Assembly (NCBI GenBank): GCA_026981645.1
Contig: JALSII010000017.1
Location: forward strand, 24,632 to 88,631
DNA from: Hyphomicrobiales bacterium
GTDB lineage: Bacteria > Pseudomonadota > Alphaproteobacteria > Rhizobiales > Devosiaceae
Direction: 5' to 3'
DNA length: 64,000 nt
Under the pieces are notes generated by a model that was not told the origin of the DNA, searched no databases, and saw nothing but the letters and a program-made list of their open reading frames with translations. Shown in pieces: positions 37,658 through 50,418 of the stretch. Each line of letters starts with the position of its first letter. Position 1 is the first letter of the stretch. The translations under genes were made by a program, and so were the position numbers.

Positions 37658-38971
37658 ATGATTAGTGATGCCCTGACAGCGCGTTTGCGCCCCGTACAGT
37701 CCGGCCGGTCCTCATTGGTGGCGGTGCTGGACATCGGGTCGACAAAGATATGCTGCGTGGTGGCACGTCTGGTGCCCCGCGGGCAGGGCAAGGCCCTCAA
37801 AGATCGCTCGCATGTGGTTGAAGTTATCGGCTTTGGTTATGGACCTTCTGCCGGGATCAAAAGTGGCGTAATCAGCGACCTGGCCAAGGCCGAACAGGCT
37901 ATCCGCACAGTTGTCGGCTCAGCTGAACGTTCGGCGGGGGTGACGGTTGAATCTGTTATTGTCAATGTGAGTGCGGGGCGTCTTGGCTCGGAGACATTCA
38001 GCGCGACGGTCTCTCTGGAGGGAACCGAAGTGGAGCGGGGCGATATTTCCCGGGTATTGCGGGCAGTTAACGAGCGCTCTGTGCGTAACGAACGATCGGT
38101 CATTCATGCGCTCCCCATTGGCTTTTCCATTGACGGCCAGAAGGGCATTGAAGACCCTCTTGGCATGGTTGGTGATCAGCTGGGCATTGATGTGGCTGTG
38201 GTGAGTGCGGAAACGCTGGCCATGCGCAATATCGAATTGGCATTGAACAGGTGTCACTTGCAGGTGGAAGCACTGATTTGCACGCCCTATGCCAGCGGGC
38301 TGGCCACTCTGGTGGATGATGAGGCAACGCTTGGGGTGGCAATAGTTGATTTTGGTGGCGCAACTACCACGGTCTCGGTGTTCAATCAGGGTCGTCTGGC
38401 CTATTGTGATGCCATTGCCATTGGCGGGCATCATCTGACGCTGGATATTGCGCGCCAGCTTTCAGTGGGCGTGGAGGAAGCGGAACGCCTCAAGACATTT
38501 TATGGTTCCGTTCTGCCCGGACAGGCAGACGAGCGCGATCTCATCTCGGTCACCCCGGTTGGTTCGGGCCCGGATGAAATTCCCAATCAGGTGCCCCGGG
38601 CGACGCTGACAAGAATTATCCGCCCACGCATGGAAGAAATTCTGAGCGCTGTTGGCGAGCGCATGCAGGCCACCGGCATGATGGATATCAGCGGACGCAG
38701 ACTGGTGCTGACCGGGGGCGGCAGCGAACTGACCGGACTCCCCGAACTGGCGCGCAGGCTTTTGGCGCGCAATGTGCGCGTGGGACGGCCCTTAGGCGTT
38801 GCGGGGCTTCCCGAACTGGCGCGCGGACCGGCGTTTTCCACAGTTGCGGGAATGCTGGTTTATCCCCAGGTTTGCCATCAGGAGTTTGTTGAGCCGGGGG
38901 GTGGCCTTAAAATGACTGGGACTGATGGCTATTTTTCACGAATTGCCAGTTGGCTTCGAAGCGGGTTCTAG
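37658..38971 (+). CDS. ftsA: Cell division protein FtsA
   Basis: Actin-like membrane tether for FtsZ. The 437-residue protein has the ATPase fold with VAVLDIGSTKICCVVARL near the N-terminus, the 1C domain around residues 80-165, the second phosphate loop IVDFGGATTTVSVF, and LTGGGSELTGLPELA. The amphipathic C-terminal helix that binds the membrane is the end GYFSRIASWLRSGF. I chose ATG 37658 (partial GAGAG site 7 bp upstream); a TTG at 37640 would add six residues. A hairpin terminator follows. Confidence 0.93.
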   Translation: MISDALTARLRPVQSGRSSLVAVLDIGSTKICCVVARLVPRGQGKALKDRSHVVEVIGFGYGPSAGIKSGVISDLAKAEQAIRTVVGSAERSAGVTVESVIVNVSAGRLGSETFSATVSLEGTEVERGDISRVLRAVNERSVRNERSVIHALPIGFSIDGQKGIEDPLGMVGDQLGIDVAVVSAETLAMRNIELALNRCHLQVEALICTPYASGLATLVDDEATLGVAIVDFGGATTTVSVFNQGRLAYCDAIAIGGHHLTLDIARQLSVGVEEAERLKTFYGSVLPGQADERDLISVTPVGSGPDEIPNQVPRATLTRIIRPRMEEILSAVGERMQATGMMDISGRRLVLTGGGSELTGLPELARRLLARNVRVGRPLGVAGLPELARGPAFSTVAGMLVYPQVCHQEFVEPGGGLKMTGTDGYFSRIASWLRSGF

Positions 38972-38984
38972 TGCCCTTTCCCAG

Positions 38985-39024
38985 CCCTCTGCTTGAAATA
39001 AAAAGAGTCAAATCAGAGGGTTTT
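38985..39024 (+). terminator. Probable terminator or attenuator after ftsA
   Basis: CCCTCTG pairs with CAGAGGG across a 22-nt loop, followed by TTTT. It starts 14 bp after the ftsA stop and would separate the upstream dcw transcript from ftsZ, at least partly. Confidence 0.5.
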
Positions 39025-39188
39025 CAGGCTTTTCTTGTTTTTGGTGTGAGGTGGGAACGGAGCAACGCCGCTCTGTGCCTGATACTGGCAAGGCAGTTTT
39101 GAGGCTGGCATTTATGGCTAATCATTGGTTAGCAGGGCGCAGGTTTTTTTTGCATTTTGCACAAAGGTTAACAAAAAGCCTTGTTTTG

Positions 39189-39204
39189 TTAGGGCGTGAT
39201 TAAC
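39189..39204 (+). promoter_or_regulatory. CtrA-like binding site upstream of ftsZ
   Basis: TTAG-GGCGTGA-TTAAC differs at one position from the CtrA consensus TTAA-N7-TTAAC and lies 48 bp before the ftsZ start codon. In Caulobacter CtrA controls ftsZ through such a site. The gap 38972-39251 otherwise holds the ftsA terminator and a GTGAAATCTCAC dyad (39228-39239). Confidence 0.5.
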
Positions 39205-39251
39205 GATTTTGCAGGTACATCTTAATGTGAAATCTCACGATGAGGCCGGCA

Positions 39252-40910
39252 ATGAGCATCAATCTTACCATCCCTGACATTCAGGAACTCAAACCACGCA
39301 TCACTGTTTTTGGTGTCGGCGGGGCAGGCGGCAACGCCGTCAACAATATGATAGATTCAGGCCTGGAGGGTGTCGAGTTCGTTGTCGCCAATACCGACGC
39401 GCAGGCGCTGGCTCTGTCCAAGGCCAGTCGGGTCATTCAACTCGGGGTTGCTGTCACTGAAGGGCTGGGCGCAGGCTCGCACCCGGACGTGGGCAAAGCT
39501 GCTGCCGAGGAAAGTATTGATGAAATCAACGATCACCTGAGTGGTGCGCATATGGTGTTCATCACGGCGGGTATGGGTGGGGGCACCGGAACCGGCGCTG
39601 CGCCGGTGGTTGCACGAGCCGCCCGCGAGCTTGGCATTCTCACTGTCGGGGTGGTCACCAAGCCTTTTCAGTTTGAAGGCGCGCGACGCATGAATCTTGC
39701 CGAGGTCGGAATTGACGAGCTGCATCGGCATGTGGACACGTTGCTGGTTATTCCAAACCAGAACCTGTTCCGTGTGGCCAATGAAAAAACCACGTTCTCG
39801 GATGCTTTTGGCATGGCTGATGAGGTGCTTTATTCAGGTGTGGCCTGCATTACTGACCTGATGGTCAAAGAAGGGCTTATAAATCTTGATTTTGCCGATG
39901 TGCGTTCGGTTATGCGCGGCATGGGCAAGGCTATGATGGGTACCGGGGAAGCCAGTGGCGAAGACCGGGCACGTCATGCGGCAGAAGCGGCGATTTCCAA
40001 TCCGCTTCTTGACGATGTCTCTATTCACGGTGCGCGTGGACTGCTTATTTCCATTACCGGTGGTGGAGATCTGACGCTTTATGAAGTGGACGAGGCTGCA
40101 AGCCGTATTCGTGAAGAGGTTGGCGCGGATGCAAATATCATTCTTGGTGCAACTTTTGATGACGCGCTGCAGGGTACTATTCGTGTGTCGGTGGTGGCGA
40201 CGGGCACCGAGGCGGCAATGGTTCAGGCGATGGACCCCCATCAGCCGAATCCGGACAGGCCTGCAATTACACTGAACACAGCGCCTGACGAAGCAGCATC
40301 CGCGCCGCGTCTGAGTAATGAGGATGTGGGCAATCAGCTCGAAGCCGCCATGGCTCAGGCGGTAACGGCCCACACAAAGTCGACTCCGGACATGGATGCC
40401 GGTGAGGTGAGCGTTGAACCCTATATGGCGTCTGCCGATTATGCCGCGCAGGACGAGCCAGTGCCTGTTGCCGAACGTCCGGTGCCACGCGCTTATGTTC
40501 CGCAGAAGGCAGCGCGACCCGAGGGGCCGCGCCGCATGCCGCGTACGGACGAGCTTCCAGCAATTGCCCGAAAGGCAAGCATGGCAGCTGAGGAAAAACC
40601 GGCTTCGGGCATGAACGCTCCGCGTGCATTGTTCAAACGGCTGGCTTCCAATGTGGGTCTTAATCTGGGCAAGGAGGAGATTGCACAGAATCACAGCCAT
40701 TCAGAGCCCTCGAATGCGGTAACTTCCACCAGCCCCACCGCGGACGATCTGGACGCGCGCAATGCCATCGAAGCCCCGCAATCCCGGACACGTTCTTCAA
40801 TGCAACCTGAGGGTGCTACGGGAAGTCTTGATAAAACCGGCAGAAGCAGGGGAGAGCCAGCATCCTCCGACCATCTTGAAATACCAGCATTTTTGCGCAA
40901 GCACGGCTGA
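39252..40910 (+). CDS. ftsZ: Cell division GTPase FtsZ
   Basis: Tubulin-like protein that forms the Z ring. The 552-residue product has a normal GTPase core (residues ~10-320) with [13 protein letters not shown], the tubulin signature [18 protein letters not shown] and the T7-loop region [12 protein letters not shown] long, poorly conserved linker (~residues 330-535) follows, and the C-terminal peptide IPAFLRKHG binds FtsA. The long linker is normal for alphaproteobacteria. The ATG at 39252 follows GAGG; an in-frame ATG at 39240 lacks a site. A strong terminator after the gene separates it from lpxC. Confidence 0.97.
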   Translation: MSINLTIPDIQELKPRITVFGVGGAGGNAVNNMIDSGLEGVEFVVANTDAQALALSKASRVIQLGVAVTEGLGAGSHPDVGKAAAEESIDEINDHLSGAHMVFITAGMGGGTGTGAAPVVARAARELGILTVGVVTKPFQFEGARRMNLAEVGIDELHRHVDTLLVIPNQNLFRVANEKTTFSDAFGMADEVLYSGVACITDLMVKEGLINLDFADVRSVMRGMGKAMMGTGEASGEDRARHAAEAAISNPLLDDVSIHGARGLLISITGGGDLTLYEVDEAASRIREEVGADANIILGATFDDALQGTIRVSVVATGTEAAMVQAMDPHQPNPDRPAITLNTAPDEAASAPRLSNEDVGNQLEAAMAQAVTAHTKSTPDMDAGEVSVEPYMASADYAAQDEPVPVAERPVPRAYVPQKAARPEGPRRMPRTDELPAIARKASMAAEEKPASGMNAPRALFKRLASNVGLNLGKEEIAQNHSHSEPSNAVTSTSPTADDLDARNAIEAPQSRTRSSMQPEGATGSLDKTGRSRGEPASSDHLEIPAFLRKHG

Positions 40911-40938
40911 AGAGCCAAATAAAAACAAAAAAGATTGG

Positions 40939-40969
40939 CCGGCACGGGTTTCGTGCCGGTTTTTTTTTG
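40939..40969 (+). terminator. Rho-independent terminator of ftsZ
   Basis: CCGGCACG pairs with CGTGCCGG across a 5-nt loop and is followed by a run of nine T residues, 29 bp after the ftsZ stop. Confidence 0.9.
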
Positions 40970-41011
40970 TTTAGTACTTGGTTCAGGGACAGTTCGAAGA
41001 GGTGGTCGAAT

Positions 41012-41968
41012 ATGCAAAGAATATCAGCGCGCCAATGTACTTTGGGGGGGCAACTTGAGTTTGATGGTATAGGTGTGCACAGTGCGGAACCGGTCTCGCT
41101 TGTTATCGAGCCTGCACCGGCCGACACGGGTTACCAGTTTTCCAGAGTACTGGAGGATGGTCGTAAAGTGGGACCCAGCCCCGTAGTTTTTTCAAGTGTT
41201 ACACGGACCACGCTTTGTACTACCATTGACCTGGGTGAATCCACCAGCGTTGCCATGATTGAGCATGTGATTTCAGCCCTGAGTGGTTTGGGAATCGATA
41301 ATGCCTATCTCACTCTTTACGGTGCTGAATGTCCGATTCTGGATGGAAGCGCTGATATATATATGCAGGCCATAAAAACCGTTGGCCTGCAGGTTCAGGT
41401 GGCCACCCGGAAATATATCAAGATATTGCGCACTGTTACGGTTCGCGAAAATGACGCGTTTGCGGCCCTTGAACCGTTCAATGGACGTCGTCTTGATCTG
41501 GAAATTGACTTTGATTGCCAGGTGATAGGGCGCCAGCGCATGATTTTTGACTGGACGCCGCGCCGCTATGTGGAGGATGTCAGCCGGGCGCGCACCTTTG
41601 GGTTTATGCGCGATGCCAAAATTCTGCGTCAGGCAGGTTATGCGCTTGGCTCCTCGCTGGAAAACTCCATTGCCCTGGAGGATGACCGGATTTTGAACAA
41701 CACCCCTTTGCGCTATGAGGACGAGTTTGTGCGCCACAAGATTCTTGATGCAATTGGCGACCTTGCGCTGGGCGGGATGCCGTTTTATGGGAAGTTCCGA
41801 TCCTACAAAGGGGGGCACTCGCTCAATGCACTGGTTTTATCCAGTCTGTTTGCCAGCGATGCGAACTATGAAATCGTTTCAGCCAATGATCTGCCGCTGG
41901 CTTTTGACTCCCTGGACGATATCCCGGAAGGTTTTGAGGTCAAATCGTATCTTCGGTCTGTGGGGTAG
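41012..41968 (+). CDS. lpxC: UDP-3-O-acyl-N-acetylglucosamine deacetylase
   Basis: Zinc deacetylase of the first committed lipid A step. The 318-residue protein has GIGVHSAEP, the active-site EHVISALSGLGIDNA (first zinc histidine), the HKILDAIGDL motif with the second histidine and aspartate, and GGHSLN with the general-base histidine. The ATG at 41012 lies after GAGGT; a start at 40967 would lie inside the ftsZ terminator. It therefore has its own promoter in the ~40 bp after the terminator or relies on read-through. Confidence 0.95.
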   Translation: MQRISARQCTLGGQLEFDGIGVHSAEPVSLVIEPAPADTGYQFSRVLEDGRKVGPSPVVFSSVTRTTLCTTIDLGESTSVAMIEHVISALSGLGIDNAYLTLYGAECPILDGSADIYMQAIKTVGLQVQVATRKYIKILRTVTVRENDAFAALEPFNGRRLDLEIDFDCQVIGRQRMIFDWTPRRYVEDVSRARTFGFMRDAKILRQAGYALGSSLENSIALEDDRILNNTPLRYEDEFVRHKILDAIGDLALGGMPFYGKFRSYKGGHSLNALVLSSLFASDANYEIVSANDLPLAFDSLDDIPEGFEVKSYLRSVG

Positions 41969-42004
41969 GCGGAGATCGATTTGTTTTCAGCATACTTTTC
42001 TTGA

Positions 42005-42018
42005 GGCCCTGACCCTGG
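42005..42018 (-). repeat. Copy D of GGGTCAGG dispersed motif
   Basis: On the minus strand CCAGGGTCAGGGCC; only the core is conserved, without the AAATTCATCC tail of copies B and C. It lies between lpxC and bamD. Confidence 0.4.
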
Positions 42019-42126
42019 ATCTGGTTCACAAATCAGACATCTGTGCAGATTTTGCTATCGTCACAGTTTGGGACCATTTAACATTTAGGTCGCTTGACCA
42101 GCGCGCATTTGAGGAAATTACTGATC

Positions 42127-42975
42127 GTGATAAAAAGTTCTGGAATTAATCCCCTATATGCGACGCTTCGTATGGCTGTTCTGGCCGGTATGGTGCTTGT
42201 GCTTTCCGGCTGTGCCGGACTTAATCTGTTTGGCCCCAGCAAGATTGTTGAGGAAGAGATCATACCTCCTGAGGTGCTCTATCAGACCGCTCTGGATGAT
42301 ATGGACCGTCAGTATTTTTCAACAGCGATTGAATCACTGGAAAAACTTGAACGCCAGCATCCCTATTCCGAGTATGCGGAGCGGGCCAAGCTGATGACGG
42401 TTTATGCACGCTTCCGTACCGGCGCTTACGAGGATGCTGTCTTGGCGGCTGATCGTTATCTGGCGCTTTATCCCTCATCCTCTGAGGTTCCTTATGTGCT
42501 GTTCTTGAAGGGTTCGTCCTACTTCAAGCAGATAAAAGATATCACCCGCGATCAGCAACTGGCACAGGATGCCATCGACACCTACAGCCTGCTCATCAAC
42601 ACCTATCCTGACTCTGAATATGTCGATGATAGTAAAGAGAATATGCGAGTGTCGTTTGACCAACTGGCGGGCAAGGAAATGTCGGTGGGCCGTTATTATC
42701 TGGGCAACGGGCAAAATACTGCCGCCATCAACCGTTTCAGAACGGTAGTGGAGAAATATCAGACGACCACCCATATCGAAGAAGCGCTTTACCGCCTGAC
42801 CGAGGGGTATCTGAAACTCGGTCTGCTCTCAGAAGCCAAATCAGCGGCCGCTGTGCTCGGTCTGAACTATCCTTCCAGTTCCTGGTATGATTCGGCCTAC
42901 AGGCTTTTGCAGGAACAAGGACTTGCTCCTGAGTCGGTTGAAGGCAACTGGCTGAGTGCGGGAATGAGCAGCTAA
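42127..42975 (+). CDS. bamD: Outer membrane assembly lipoprotein BamD
   Basis: Component of the BAM complex that inserts beta-barrel proteins. The 282-residue product has a signal ending in the lipobox LSGC (lipidated Cys near residue 29), then five TPR-like helical pairs (for example DDMDRQYFSTAIESLEKL and YEDAVLAADRYLALYPSS). The GTG at 42127 has GAGGAAAT upstream but 10-12 bp away; ATG 42172 would shorten the signal peptide. recN follows after ~150 bp. Confidence 0.9.
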   Translation: MIKSSGINPLYATLRMAVLAGMVLVLSGCAGLNLFGPSKIVEEEIIPPEVLYQTALDDMDRQYFSTAIESLEKLERQHPYSEYAERAKLMTVYARFRTGAYEDAVLAADRYLALYPSSSEVPYVLFLKGSSYFKQIKDITRDQQLAQDAIDTYSLLINTYPDSEYVDDSKENMRVSFDQLAGKEMSVGRYYLGNGQNTAAINRFRTVVEKYQTTTHIEEALYRLTEGYLKLGLLSEAKSAAAVLGLNYPSSSWYDSAYRLLQEQGLAPESVEGNWLSAGMSS

Positions 42976-43001
42976 AGTCTTTGTGACTGTCACCGCGCTG
43001 G

Positions 43002-43044
43002 TTTTGTCGGAAATTTTGGGTCCCGTTTTCAGAGAAACGTTCTA
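43002..43044. repeat. RIME-like palindromic intergenic repeat, copy 3 (diverged)
   Basis: TTTTGTCGGAAATTTTGGGT then CCCGTTTTCAGAGAAACGTT and CTA. It shares the outer TTGTCSGA...ACGTTCTA outline with copies 1 and 2 but has lost the pairing arms. It lies between bamD and recN. Confidence 0.35.
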
Positions 43045-43127
43045 AACTAAGCGGTGCCGGCAACGGATTCGTTTGCTGGCCGGTGGTTCATTGCGATATG
43101 AAACGCGGCTGTTTGAGGTTTTGAGCA

Positions 43128-46894
<3,767 letters not shown>

Positions 46895-47369
46895 TCATTT
46901 TGGTTTTGCGCTTGCTTCTTCAGACACGTCCTTATCATTTCCTGTCGCACCGTCCCGACCACTGAGCCGGGACCTTGATCTGGTGGGCAAGACCCCGGAT
47001 CAAGTTCGGGTTGGTATATGACGAAATTCAATCATGTCTGACAGGTCATTGCGAGCGACCAAAGGGAGCGCGGCAATCCAGTTCTTTTGCAAAAAACGTA
47101 TTTTCTGGATTGCTTTGTCGCTGATGCTCCTCGCAATGACGGACATCCGCCAATCCCTCTCTATCTTCAGGGGAGAGGGAGTTTGACTGTTTGTTCATCG
47201 TCATTCCGGCGGAGGCTGGAATCCAGCGGCCCAAGTCTTTGCGTCGACAAAATGAATGAATTGCCTTGTGGATTGAAGCTTGTTGCGCCGCAGAAGCGGG
47301 GTGCTGGACCCCGTTTTTCAACGGGGTGAAGGGTGGAGTGAATGGGCGAAACAAAGGACTCTAACAGAC
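46895..47369. repeat. Mosaic of dispersed intergenic repeats between ligA and aminopeptidase P
   Basis: This 475-bp gap contains no gene but several fragments typical of bacterial dispersed repeats. Near 46971-47012 are CTTGATCTGG and CCGGATCAAG, an imperfect inverted pair. 47046-47140 is a large imperfect inverted repeat (TCATTGCGAG...CAATCCAG / CTGGATTG...CGCAATGAC). 47199-47231 reads CGTCATTCCGGCGGAGGCTG then GAATCCAGCGG. The second family recurs at 51599-51703. Confidence 0.7.
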
Positions 47370-49190
47370 CTAAATCTCAGTCGTCGCCTTTTTCAGCCAA
47401 GCCTTCTCTTGTGCTGCCAGATGCGGAGCGATCTCAGCCATCACCCTTGCATGATAGGCGTTGAGCCACTCTTTTTCTCCCGAGGTCAGCAGGTCTTTTG
47501 CAACAAGCCTCGTGTCGATTGGGGCAAGGGTGAGGGTTTCAAAGGCCAGGAAGTCCTCAGCCACATCACTTTTTATCACATGCAGCAGATTTTCGATGCG
47601 GATGCCGTATTCCCCCTCAAGATAATAGCCGGGCTCGTTGGAGAGGATCATGCCTTTCTCAAGGGGCACATGATAGCGCGGGGCGATGCCCGCCGGGCCC
47701 TCGTGAACGGAAAGACCGGCACCAACGCCGTGGCCGGTGCCATGACCATAGTTCAGGCCCTCCTGCCACAGGGCGTGGCGAGCCAGTGCGTCAATCTGGG
47801 CGCCGGTGGTTTTTTCGGGGAACTGCACCTGCGAAATGGCAATCATGCCCTTGAGCACCAGCGTGAAGTGGTGTTTTTGCTGTGCTGTGGCCGCGCCAGT
47901 GAACAGGGTGCGGGTGATGTCGGTGGTGCCTGAGAGATATTGCCCGCCGCTGTCCACCAGCATCAACTCGCCCGGAACAAGGGTGCGGTTGGATTTGGTG
48001 TTGACCCGATAGTGGACAATGGCGCCGTGGGGGCCGGACCCCGAAATGGTGTCAAAGGAAATGTCGAAAAGGGTTTTTTCCTCACGCCGGAATGCTTCAA
48101 GCGCGGTGGCGATGTCGATTTCGCTTAAGTTCCCCTTGGGTGCTTCATCGTCGAACCAGCTGAGGAATTTTGCCATGGCAATACCATCGAGCCGGTGGGC
48201 CTCGCGCATTCCCGCCAGTTCGGCGGCGTTCTTTCTTGCCTTGGGCAAAGACACGGGGTCGGATTTTTTGATGAGTTTTGCGCCCCTGTCGGTCAGGAGC
48301 GTGGCCACGGCGGCGGGACAGGTGGCCGGGTCGATCCAGACGTGTTTTTTGGCTTTGCCAAGGTCGGCCAGCGCAGGCTTGAAATCTTCGGGAAGAAGCA
48401 GGTCGATTGTTTCCGCCAACCGATGTTTCTCACTGTCGCCAAGTTTGTCCGGGTCGACAAACAGGGCGGGTTTTTTGTCCCTATGCACGATGGCGAAGGC
48501 ATGAACCACCGGGGTGTTGGGCACGTCGCGACCCCGGATATTCAACAGCCAGCAGATGGATTCGGGCATGGTGAGCACGGTTGCATCGGCGTTGGCAGCT
48601 GCGAGCGTTTCCTGAAGGGTTTTGAGCTTTTCTTTTGCCGAAACACCGGCGCTGCTCACGCCCAGCAGTTCAACTTTTCCTTTTGGCGGGGCGGGGCGGT
48701 CGATCCAGATCATGTCAACCAGATTGTCGCCCGGAACCAACTCGGCATGGCCCCCGAGTTTTGTTGCCAGGTCCCGGATTTCGTTCGGCGTATGCAGCCA
48801 GGGGTCAAATCCGATGCGCGCGCCTTCAGGTAGATTCTCCAGTACCCAGTCTGACAGTTTGGCTTCGGGGAGTTGCTGGATTTCAACAAGGCTTGTGTCG
48901 GTCTGGGCCGGGGCCTGAAGCGTATAGCGGCCATCCACAAACAGGGCAGCTTTTTGTTTTGCGACAATGGCCAACCCGGCCGAGCCGGTAAATCCGGTGA
49001 CATAGGCCAGCCTTTGCTCACTGTCGGGCAGGCTTTCGCCCCGGTGGGCATCGGTGCGCGGAATGAGGAAAGCATCAAGCTTTTTTTCCTTCAGTTTTTG
49101 GCGCAAAGCGGCGATGCGCGGGGCCACATTTGAGGGGTCGGTGACCTCTGCAAAAGACTGATATATGGTTTTGTCAAACGTGCGGGCCAT
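47370..49190 (-). CDS. Aminopeptidase P family protein (M24 metallopeptidase)
   Basis: Cleaves the N-terminal residue before proline. The 606-residue protein is of the long form: two creatinase-like N-terminal domains (IPRTDAHRGE, GFTGSAGLAIV) followed by the pita-bread catalytic domain. Metal-ligand and substrate motifs are VDSGGQYLSGTTDITRT, GHGTGHGVGAGLSVHEGP and SNEPGYYLEGEYGIRIEN. I chose the ATG at 49190; an in-frame upstream ATG at 49283 would add a Cys-containing leader with no family support. It is convergent with ligA across the repeat mosaic. Confidence 0.93.
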   Translation of the reverse strand: MARTFDKTIYQSFAEVTDPSNVAPRIAALRQKLKEKKLDAFLIPRTDAHRGESLPDSEQRLAYVTGFTGSAGLAIVAKQKAALFVDGRYTLQAPAQTDTSLVEIQQLPEAKLSDWVLENLPEGARIGFDPWLHTPNEIRDLATKLGGHAELVPGDNLVDMIWIDRPAPPKGKVELLGVSSAGVSAKEKLKTLQETLAAANADATVLTMPESICWLLNIRGRDVPNTPVVHAFAIVHRDKKPALFVDPDKLGDSEKHRLAETIDLLLPEDFKPALADLGKAKKHVWIDPATCPAAVATLLTDRGAKLIKKSDPVSLPKARKNAAELAGMREAHRLDGIAMAKFLSWFDDEAPKGNLSEIDIATALEAFRREEKTLFDISFDTISGSGPHGAIVHYRVNTKSNRTLVPGELMLVDSGGQYLSGTTDITRTLFTGAATAQQKHHFTLVLKGMIAISQVQFPEKTTGAQIDALARHALWQEGLNYGHGTGHGVGAGLSVHEGPAGIAPRYHVPLEKGMILSNEPGYYLEGEYGIRIENLLHVIKSDVAEDFLAFETLTLAPIDTRLVAKDLLTSGEKEWLNAYHARVMAEIAPHLAAQEKAWLKKATTEI

Positions 49191-49323
49191 GGGCGGAACC
49201 TGAATGTTATTGATCTGTTTACCGGCTATGCGGGGGGAGCATATCGGGTGTGCATTTGCAGGGCTAACACCCTTGGCGGGCAAAGACTATATGCAAGGCA
49301 CATCAGGCAAAAGGAAACCGGCC

Positions 49324-49446
49324 ATGAACAAGCACAGAAACATATTTCAGCGCGCTTATGACGCAGTCATTGAATCGCGGACCCGCCGCGCCAAGCTCGA
49401 GATCGAAATGTACCGCGAGCTTTACGAGCGCGCTGACCGCGACTAG
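49324..49446 (+). CDS. 40-residue helical protein of unknown function
   Basis: The protein reads MNKHRNIFQRAYDAVIESRT and ends with a charged helix (RRAKLEIEMYRELYERADRD). It is amphipathic, with hydrophobic positions spaced for a coiled coil. The ATG follows AAAGGAAACCGGCC, a good ribosome binding site, and codon use is normal. It lies divergent from aminopeptidase P and ends 3 bp from the convergent prmA end. It is in the size range of the small basic DUF1127-like proteins common in alphaproteobacteria, but I cannot assign it to that family. Confidence 0.6.
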   Translation: MNKHRNIFQRAYDAVIESRTRRAKLEIEMYRELYERADRD

Positions 49447-49449
49447 ACC

Positions 49450-50316
49450 TTAATCCTTCTCCAGAACAAGCGTTGTCCATTGTCCAAGGATAATGCGCTG
49501 GATGAGCGTGAATTTTTGAGCGCCATAGGTCTTTATGACCTGTGGCGCTTGTTCGTTCAGGATGCCTGACAGGATGATGGTAGCGCGGGCGCGCGCGTTT
49601 GCGCTCATATCGGGGGCCAGTTCCGCCAGCGGTCCGGCCAGAATATTGGCGACAATCAGATCATAGGGGCCTCTGGCCCTGATTTTACCCTTGTCCAGCC
49701 CGGTTGCCTCCACCACCTTGACCAGCTTTTTTACCTTGTTCAACTTTGCATTGGCCTTGGCGGTTCTGGCGGCTTTGGGGTCAATGTCACTGGCGATGAT
49801 TTTGCGCTTCAGCCGTTTGGCCAGAGCAATGGCAAGCACGCCGCTGCCCGTGCCCACATCAATTGCCCGGCGCGGGCTTTTTTTGCGCAGCACCTGATAA
49901 ATGGCGAGCAGACAGCCGGTGGTTGTTTCGTGATGGCCGGTGCCAAAGGCTTCGCCCGCCTCGATATGAATGGGGATCACTCCTGAGGGGATTTCGCGTT
50001 TATTATGGCCCGCGTGGATAAAAAAACCGCCCGCATTGACCGGGGGCAGGCCTTCAAGTGATCTGGCGACCCAATTGATGCCGGGGTCGATTTTTTCGGC
50101 GGAAAAATCGACGTTGCCACCAAGAGTTTGCGCGGCGATCTTTGAAAATTTATCAAGGTCGGGTTGTTCGGAGCAGGTGGCTTCGAACACCCACTCGCCG
50201 TTTTCGTCCTCAAAAGCGGAGGCGCTGAGGGCGAGGCCTTCGTCCATGCTCACCGCATCAACCAGGGCAAATGCCTGTTGACGGGTCAGGGGAGCGGTCA
50301 CACTTGCGTTATTCAT
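49450..50316 (-). CDS. prmA: Ribosomal protein L11 methyltransferase
   Basis: Trimethylates lysines of ribosomal protein L11. The 288-residue protein has an N-terminal substrate domain and a C-terminal SAM domain with HIEAGEAFGTGHHETTTGC, DVGTGSGVLAIALAKRL, the IIASDIDPKA strand and the catalytic-region DLIVANILAGPLAELA. All are diagnostic. It is divergent from the DUF1624 gene, with ~100 bp between starts. Confidence 0.95.
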   Translation of the reverse strand: MNNASVTAPLTRQQAFALVDAVSMDEGLALSASAFEDENGEWVFEATCSEQPDLDKFSKIAAQTLGGNVDFSAEKIDPGINWVARSLEGLPPVNAGGFFIHAGHNKREIPSGVIPIHIEAGEAFGTGHHETTTGCLLAIYQVLRKKSPRRAIDVGTGSGVLAIALAKRLKRKIIASDIDPKAARTAKANAKLNKVKKLVKVVEATGLDKGKIRARGPYDLIVANILAGPLAELAPDMSANARARATIILSGILNEQAPQVIKTYGAQKFTLIQRIILGQWTTLVLEKD

Positions 50317-50418
50317 AAGATATCCGGTGTCTGATCTGTTGGCGGTTTGGTGCGAACAGGGCTAGGCTGGTGCAGGTTAGGCGATGGCGGCAAATTAGAG
50401 AATTGGTTTGATCATATT

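Noticed and set aside
36772..37800. 342-codon minus-strand frame over ftsQ and ftsA
   Set aside because: It covers genuine ftsQ, shows no domain and is a shadow frame.
40910..41011. An lpxC start at 40967
   Set aside because: That start would lie inside the ftsZ terminator T-tract; the ATG at 41012 has a good ribosome binding site and fits the family N-terminus.
46895..47369. Possible CRISPR array or insertion sequence in the repeat-rich gap
   Set aside because: The repeats are of different families, not evenly spaced, and no transposase or Cas gene is near.
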